Below, in pieces: positions 60,279-64,000 of a stretch of 64,000 bases of DNA. The stretch's first letter is position 1; each line of letters begins with the position of its first letter. The DNA is from Microbacterium paraoxydans (GTDB taxonomy: Bacteria > Actinomycetota > Actinomycetes > Actinomycetales > Microbacteriaceae): NCBI RefSeq assembly GCF_019056515.1, contig NZ_CP064873.1:2170001-2234000 (forward strand), read 5' to 3'. The notes beneath the pieces were generated by a model, which had not been told where the DNA came from, searched no databases, and saw only the letters and a list, made by a program, of their open reading frames with translations. Position numbers and translations under genes: made by a program.

Positions 60279-62426
60279 TCACACGACAGCGCGCGCGACC
60301 GGTGCGGCGAAGAAGGCCCGTTCGTGCGCGCTCGATGCGAGGAAGGCTCGCCGCATCCGCTCTCGGCCGGTGTCGTCGGCCCTCGCGGCCGCGGCGGCGA
60401 CATGCGCGACGGCCTGCCGGGTGGCCTCCGCGAATGCCGGATCCGCGTAGGTCGCCAGCCACGATGCGTAGGGATGCCGGGGGTCGCGGGGCGCCGCGCC
60501 GAACGCTCCGGCATGGAGCCGCTCCCCCAGGTCGGTGTAGAGCCAGAAGCACGGCAGCACCGCCGCGATCACCGTGGCGTAGTCCCCGCCGAAGGCGACG
60601 GCGCGCAGGTGGTCGAGGTAGGCGACCGTGGCCGGGGCGGGCTCGGCGGCGAAGGTCGCGCCGCTCACCCCGGTCTCCGGCGTCAGCCACGACGCGTGCA
60701 GCTCCAGCTCGCCGCGGATCGCGCCGTGCGCGGCCTCGGCCCAGAACGCCTGCTCGTCGGGGGTCGGAGCGAGACGTGACGCCTCCCCGAGCACCCGGGC
60801 GTACTCGCGGAGGTAGAGGGCATCCTGCGCGAGGTAGAAGACGAAGGCGTCGCGGTCGAGAGTCCCCTCGGCGAGCGCGCGCACGAAGGGCAGCGCGTCG
60901 ATGTCGGCGCGGATCGCGGCGGTCTCGTCCCACCAGGCCGCGGCCACCTCCTCCGGTGTCGGCCGGGTCTCGACCCCGCCGCGCGCCCAGAGTCCCGAGA
61001 AGGGATGGATCGGGCCGTGTCCTCGCCCGATCTCCAGGTCGTCCGCCGCACGGAGGGACTCCCGTAACCAGGCGCGCGCGGCGCGCACCGCGGTCGCGGG
61101 ATCGTCGCCCCGCGCCAGTCGTGTGGCCAGAGCCGCGGACAGCGAGCAGCCGGTGCCATGGGTGTTCTCCGTGCGGATGCGCGCCCCCGGGAATTCCGCG
61201 TGCGTACCGGCTGCCGTGTCGATCAGGGCGTCCGGTGCCTCGTCCCCGGGCAGATGCCCGCCCTTCACCAGCACCGCGGTCCCCATAGCGGCCGACAGCT
61301 CTCGCGCCGCGGCGAGCGCGTCCGCCCAGTCCGCCACCTCGTGACCGACGAGCACCGCGAGCTCGGCGAGGTTCGGGGTGACCACCGTCGCCAGGGACAG
61401 CAGGCTCCGCAGCTCGCGCTCCGCATCGGGGTGGAGCAGCCGATCCCCCGAGGTCGCGATCATGACGGGGTCGAGCACGACGATCGGGGGCTGTGTGTCC
61501 CGGAGCCACGCGGCGACCGTCCGGATCACCTCCACGTCCGCGAGCATGCCGATCTTCACGGCGTCGATGCGGATGTCGTCACCGACGGCGTCGAGCTGCG
61601 CCCGGAGGAAGTCCGCGGGAGGAACGTGCACGGCGCGGACGCCCTGCGTGTTCTGGGCGGTCAGGGCTGTCAGGGCCGCCATGCCGTAGCCCCCGTTCGC
61701 GGCGATCGCCTTGAGGTCGGCCTGGATGCCCGCGCCCCCGGACGGATCACTGCCGGCGATGCTGAGCACGTGCGGCACCGCCCGCCCCATCCAGCGCCGA
61801 CGGAAGGCCGCGGCGGCTGTCCGGGGGTCGCCCGCCGCGCACAGCGCCGACACCACCGCGATCCCGGCCGCGCCGGCCGCGCGCAGCGCCGCCGTGTCAT
61901 CGAGCTCCACCCCGCCGATCGCGACGCACGGCAGCGCACTGCGCGCGGCGAACGCGGCGAAGCCGTCGATGCCGAGCGGGGCCGGGTGGTCGGGCTTGGT
62001 GCGCGTGGGGCGGATCACGCCGACCCCGAGGTAGTCGACCGTGCCGGGCGGCAGCGCGGCGACCTCCTCGAGGTGCGCGGAGGTGTTCGCGGTCAGCCCG
62101 ATCAGGGCCTCCGGGCCGAGGAGCTCGCGCGCGCGGAGCACCGAGGCGTCCGCCTGACCGAGGTGCACCCCGTCCACCCTGGCGCCGCGACGACGGGCCT
62201 CGACGGCCGCATCGAGGCGATCGTTCACGACGAGCAGCGCGCGACCGTCGATGGCCGCGGACAGAGCGAGGAGCTGCACGACGGTCTCCTCGTCCGTCGT
62301 CTCCTTGTCGCGCAGCTGCACGATGCGGACACCGCCGGCCACCGCTTCGCGGACGGTCGCGACCACCCCGCGTGCGCCACACAGCAACCGATCGGTGACG
62401 AGGTAGAGGGACAGGTCGACGGTCAT
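60279..62426 (-). CDS. Trifunctional thiamine enzyme ThiE-ThiD-TenA
   Basis: A 715-residue fusion. Residues 1-215 are thiamine-phosphate synthase (Thi[37 protein letters not shown]). Residues about 218-480 are HMP/HMP-P kinase (Thi[53 protein letters not shown]). Residues about 495-715 are TenA aminopyrimidine aminohydrolase/thiaminase II ([53 protein letters not shown]). The three steps convert or salvage the pyrimidine moiety and couple it to the thiazole made by ThiM. It overlaps thiM by 4 bp and is under the TPP riboswitch. Confidence 0.96.
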   Translation of the reverse strand: MTVDLSLYLVTDRLLCGARGVVATVREAVAGGVRIVQLRDKETTDEETVVQLLALSAAIDGRALLVVNDRLDAAVEARRRGARVDGVHLGQADASVLRARELLGPEALIGLTANTSAHLEEVAALPPGTVDYLGVGVIRPTRTKPDHPAPLGIDGFAAFAARSALPCVAIGGVELDDTAALRAAGAAGIAVVSALCAAGDPRTAAAAFRRRWMGRAVPHVLSIAGSDPSGGAGIQADLKAIAANGGYGMAALTALTAQNTQGVRAVHVPPADFLRAQLDAVGDDIRIDAVKIGMLADVEVIRTVAAWLRDTQPPIVVLDPVMIATSGDRLLHPDAERELRSLLSLATVVTPNLAELAVLVGHEVADWADALAAARELSAAMGTAVLVKGGHLPGDEAPDALIDTAAGTHAEFPGARIRTENTHGTGCSLSAALATRLARGDDPATAVRAARAWLRESLRAADDLEIGRGHGPIHPFSGLWARGGVETRPTPEEVAAAWWDETAAIRADIDALPFVRALAEGTLDRDAFVFYLAQDALYLREYARVLGEASRLAPTPDEQAFWAEAAHGAIRGELELHASWLTPETGVSGATFAAEPAPATVAYLDHLRAVAFGGDYATVIAAVLPCFWLYTDLGERLHAGAFGAAPRDPRHPYASWLATYADPAFAEATRQAVAHVAAAAARADDTGRERMRRAFLASSAHERAFFAAPVARAVV

Positions 62427-63271
62427 CGGGTCTCCTCCTCGACGCGGGCGCGGTCCCGGAGATCCGCCGCGGTCACGGCGGACAGCGCATCGAGCAGTCC
62501 GACGGCGAAGCTGCCCGGTCCGCGGGAGGTCTCCGCCGCCTGCTCGGCCGCGACCGTGTAGACGAGGGTCGCCGCGGCCACCGCCGTCAGCGCATCGGTC
62601 CCGGTACCGCGGGACGCCCCGAGGAAGGCCGCCATCACGGCCCCCAGCGCGCAGCCGCCGCCCGTCACCCGCGTGAGCAGCTCGTGCCCGTTGGCGATGC
62701 GGATCACCCGTTCCCCGTCGGTGAGGAGGTCGACCGGGCCGGAGACGGCGACCACGGAGCCGTACCGGTCGGCGAGCTCGCGCGCAGACGAGGCCGCCGC
62801 CTCGGTGCCGTCCGTCGCATCGACGCCGCGGCCGCCGCTGCTGTGCCCGGCGAGCGCGAGGATCTCCGACGCGTTGCCGCGGATGGCGGTCGGGCGCCGC
62901 GCGGCCAGCTCGTGGGCCAGCGCCGTCCGCACCGGGAGCGCGCCGATCGCGACGGGATCGAGCACCCAGGGCGTGGCGGCGGCGAGCGCTCCGGCCACGG
63001 CTTCCCGACTCGCCTCCCGCTGCTCCGCGGTCGGCGTCCCGAGGTTGACGAGGAGCCCCGAGGCGGCACCCGCGAACGGTCCGGCCTCGCCGACGATGTC
63101 GACCATCGCCGGCGCCGCACCGAGCGCGAGCAGCACGTTGGCGGTGAACCCCGTCACGACGGCGTTCGTGAGGCAGTGCGTCAACGGCGGCGCAGCCCGG
63201 ACCTCCTCCCGCAGCCTTCCCGCCGTGACGGCGAGGTCGAGGACGGATTCCGGACGCACAGGATCGCTCAT
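62423..63271 (-). CDS. thiM: Hydroxyethylthiazole kinase
   Basis: A 282-residue ribokinase-like enzyme phosphorylating hydroxyethylthiazole for salvage. [22 protein letters not shown] with [14 protein letters not shown] near 30-65, and the anion-hole sequence [17 protein letters not shown] near 213, are family hallmarks. A SD-like GAAGGGA within the riboswitch region precedes the ATG by about 7-13 nt, so ligand binding could hide it. First gene of the thiamine salvage operon. Confidence 0.96.
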   Translation of the reverse strand: MSDPVRPESVLDLAVTAGRLREEVRAAPPLTHCLTNAVVTGFTANVLLALGAAPAMVDIVGEAGPFAGAASGLLVNLGTPTAEQREASREAVAGALAAATPWVLDPVAIGALPVRTALAHELAARRPTAIRGNASEILALAGHSSGGRGVDATDGTEAAASSARELADRYGSVVAVSGPVDLLTDGERVIRIANGHELLTRVTGGGCALGAVMAAFLGASRGTGTDALTAVAAATLVYTVAAEQAAETSRGPGSFAVGLLDALSAVTAADLRDRARVEEETR

Positions 63272-63275
63272 TGCG

Positions 63276-63356
63276 ACATCCCTTCGCTAGTACGAACTAG
63301 ATCAGGTTCGACGGGTGTGATCTCAGCCGCGGATGCGGCACCCCGTGTCACTGCCT
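63276..63356 (-). promoter_or_regulatory. TPP riboswitch
   Basis: The minus strand has the thi-box parts CACGGGGTGCC, GCTGAGAT (CTGAGAT at 63320-63326), ACACCCGTCGAACCTGATC and a final stem CTAGT/ACTAG at 63287-63300, followed by GAAGGGA, which is the thiM ribosome site. No terminator follows, so control is likely translational. Ligand-bound RNA should repress thiM and the ThiE-ThiD-TenA fusion. Confidence 0.95.
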
Positions 63357-63362
63357 CGCAGT

Positions 63363-64000
63363 CTAGCGAGCGAAGGCGTCGAGCAGCGCCCGCTCCTCCG
63401 TCCGCGTGAGTCCGGCGCGGCGCTCCCGGTCCACGCCCCGTTCGCGCTCGTCCGCCACGACGCGTTCCAGCGTCTCTTCGAGGGGCCGGATCCTACCTCC
63501 GCTGCGCCGGTACCGCGCGTTCGAGCGGGTCATGAATCCGCTCATCTCGGGCGGCAGCCACAGCGGGAGCGAGCGCGGCCCCGCCCAGTATGCGACACCC
63601 TCCGCGACGAGACGCTCCTCCGTGCCGACGATGACCGGACCGGTGTGCCCGGTGGAAGCGCGCACCGTACGCAGCACGTCCTCCAGGTCGCGCACGTCGC
63701 CGATCGCGTTGACGGCGCCGGTGACAGTGGCGGACATGACGAAGGCGGCGACGTCCTCGACGTCGATGACCTCCGCCGTGCGCCCGTCGAGCGGCGGGAG
63801 CAGCACCGGCTCGTCCAGGGCCCGGAGGAACGCCGCGGCCCAGTAGCCGAAGCGATCGCTCGGGTCGCCGTCGCCGACGATGAGGCCGGGACGGACGAGG
63901 AGCGCGCGGTCGCCGAGGCTCTCCTGCACGGCGTCCTCCGCCGCGACCTTCTGCCGCGCGTAGTCGTCGTCCTCACCGGCCTGCGCCGCCGGGTGGCGCG
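63363..64000 (-). CDS. NAD(P)-dependent epimerase/reductase, 5' end outside the window
   Basis: The C-terminal 212 codons of an extended SDR-type protein, continuing past the window end. In the frame beyond the internal GTG at 63929 one reads GEDDDYARQKVAAEDAV, with a Tyr-x3-Lys catalytic motif (YARQK), then LGDRALLVRPGLIVGDGDP and VIDVEDVAAFVMSA, all typical of NAD-dependent epimerase/dehydratases. The N-terminal Rossmann loop should lie beyond 64000. Substrate unknown. It is upstream of, and 7 nt from, the thiamine riboswitch on the same strand. Confidence 0.85.
   Translation of the reverse strand, partial: RHPAAQAGEDDDYARQKVAAEDAVQESLGDRALLVRPGLIVGDGDPSDRFGYWAAAFLRALDEPVLLPPLDGRTAEVIDVEDVAAFVMSATVTGAVNAIGDVRDLEDVLRTVRASTGHTGPVIVGTEERLVAEGVAYWAGPRSLPLWLPPEMSGFMTRSNARYRRSGGRIRPLEETLERVVADERERGVDRERRAGLTRTEERALLDAFAR

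Overview
The window comes from a high-GC actinobacterium, almost certainly a Microbacterium (Microbacteriaceae). The 16S rRNA (47106 down to 45582) has the sequence features of that genus. The gene content fits: ImuA/ImuB/DnaE2 mutasome, DUF222-HNH protein, HelD-type RNA polymerase recycling factor, LexA boxes of the TCGAACATATGTTCGA type, and many apparently leaderless starts (a TANNNT -10 box 6-7 nt before the start codon). No database search was possible; names rest on protein motifs and on family knowledge.

Layout. 1-5944: LexA-controlled mutagenic translesion cassette imuA-imuB-dnaE2 (+). imuA and the 3' end of dnaE2 are each disturbed by a one-base change in a G-tract. 5865-8396: small proteins of unknown role, a DUF72 protein, a hairpin-rich gene-free segment and an FMN reductase. 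8444-10654: a 19-bp element resembling the rifamycin-associated element, followed by a HelR-like gene. 10698-12324: five small, mostly uncharacterised genes. 12407-20175: a TetR-controlled catabolic cluster of deiminase, amidase, C45 acyltransferase/hydrolase, YtcJ-type amidohydrolase and an NCS1 permease broken by one in-frame stop, with a perfect 16-bp operator palindrome at 19492-19507. 20264-24135: tRNA-Pro, GNAT, lysoplasmalogenase, S4 protein and a LexA-box DUF222-HNH gene.

24313-41767 is a long minus-strand housekeeping block: Nudix-NYN fusion, der, cmk, tyrA, rluB, scpB, scpA, parA, xerD, Nudix, pyrG, recN, nadK, tlyA, a small protein, a HAD phosphatase and a protein with 22 PRREGGYNRDGGA-type repeats. 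It covers chromosome segregation, ribosome maturation, nucleotide supply and DNA repair. Just upstream on the same strand lies an rRNA operon (16S-23S-5S, minus; promoter near 47360-47387; terminator at 41801-41830).

47703-53317: CoA-transferase, DUF4184 membrane protein, tyrS, a membrane protein paired with a SatD regulator, and a DUF1349 protein. 53340-60039: arginine operon argC-J-B-D-F-H (minus), without argR or argG, preceded by a putative leaderless 26-codon Arg-rich ORF (60152-60232). ArgC carries an in-frame dispersed-repeat insertion. 60279-63356: thiamine operon, TPP riboswitch-thiM-thiE/thiD/tenA (triple fusion). The window ends inside an NAD(P)-dependent epimerase/reductase gene.

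Most notable: the all-C-N-bond-cleaving TetR cluster, the RAE-like element with HelR, the Arg-rich leader ORF before argC, the REGGY-repeat protein beside the rRNA operon, and the paired G-tract frameshifts in the SOS mutasome.
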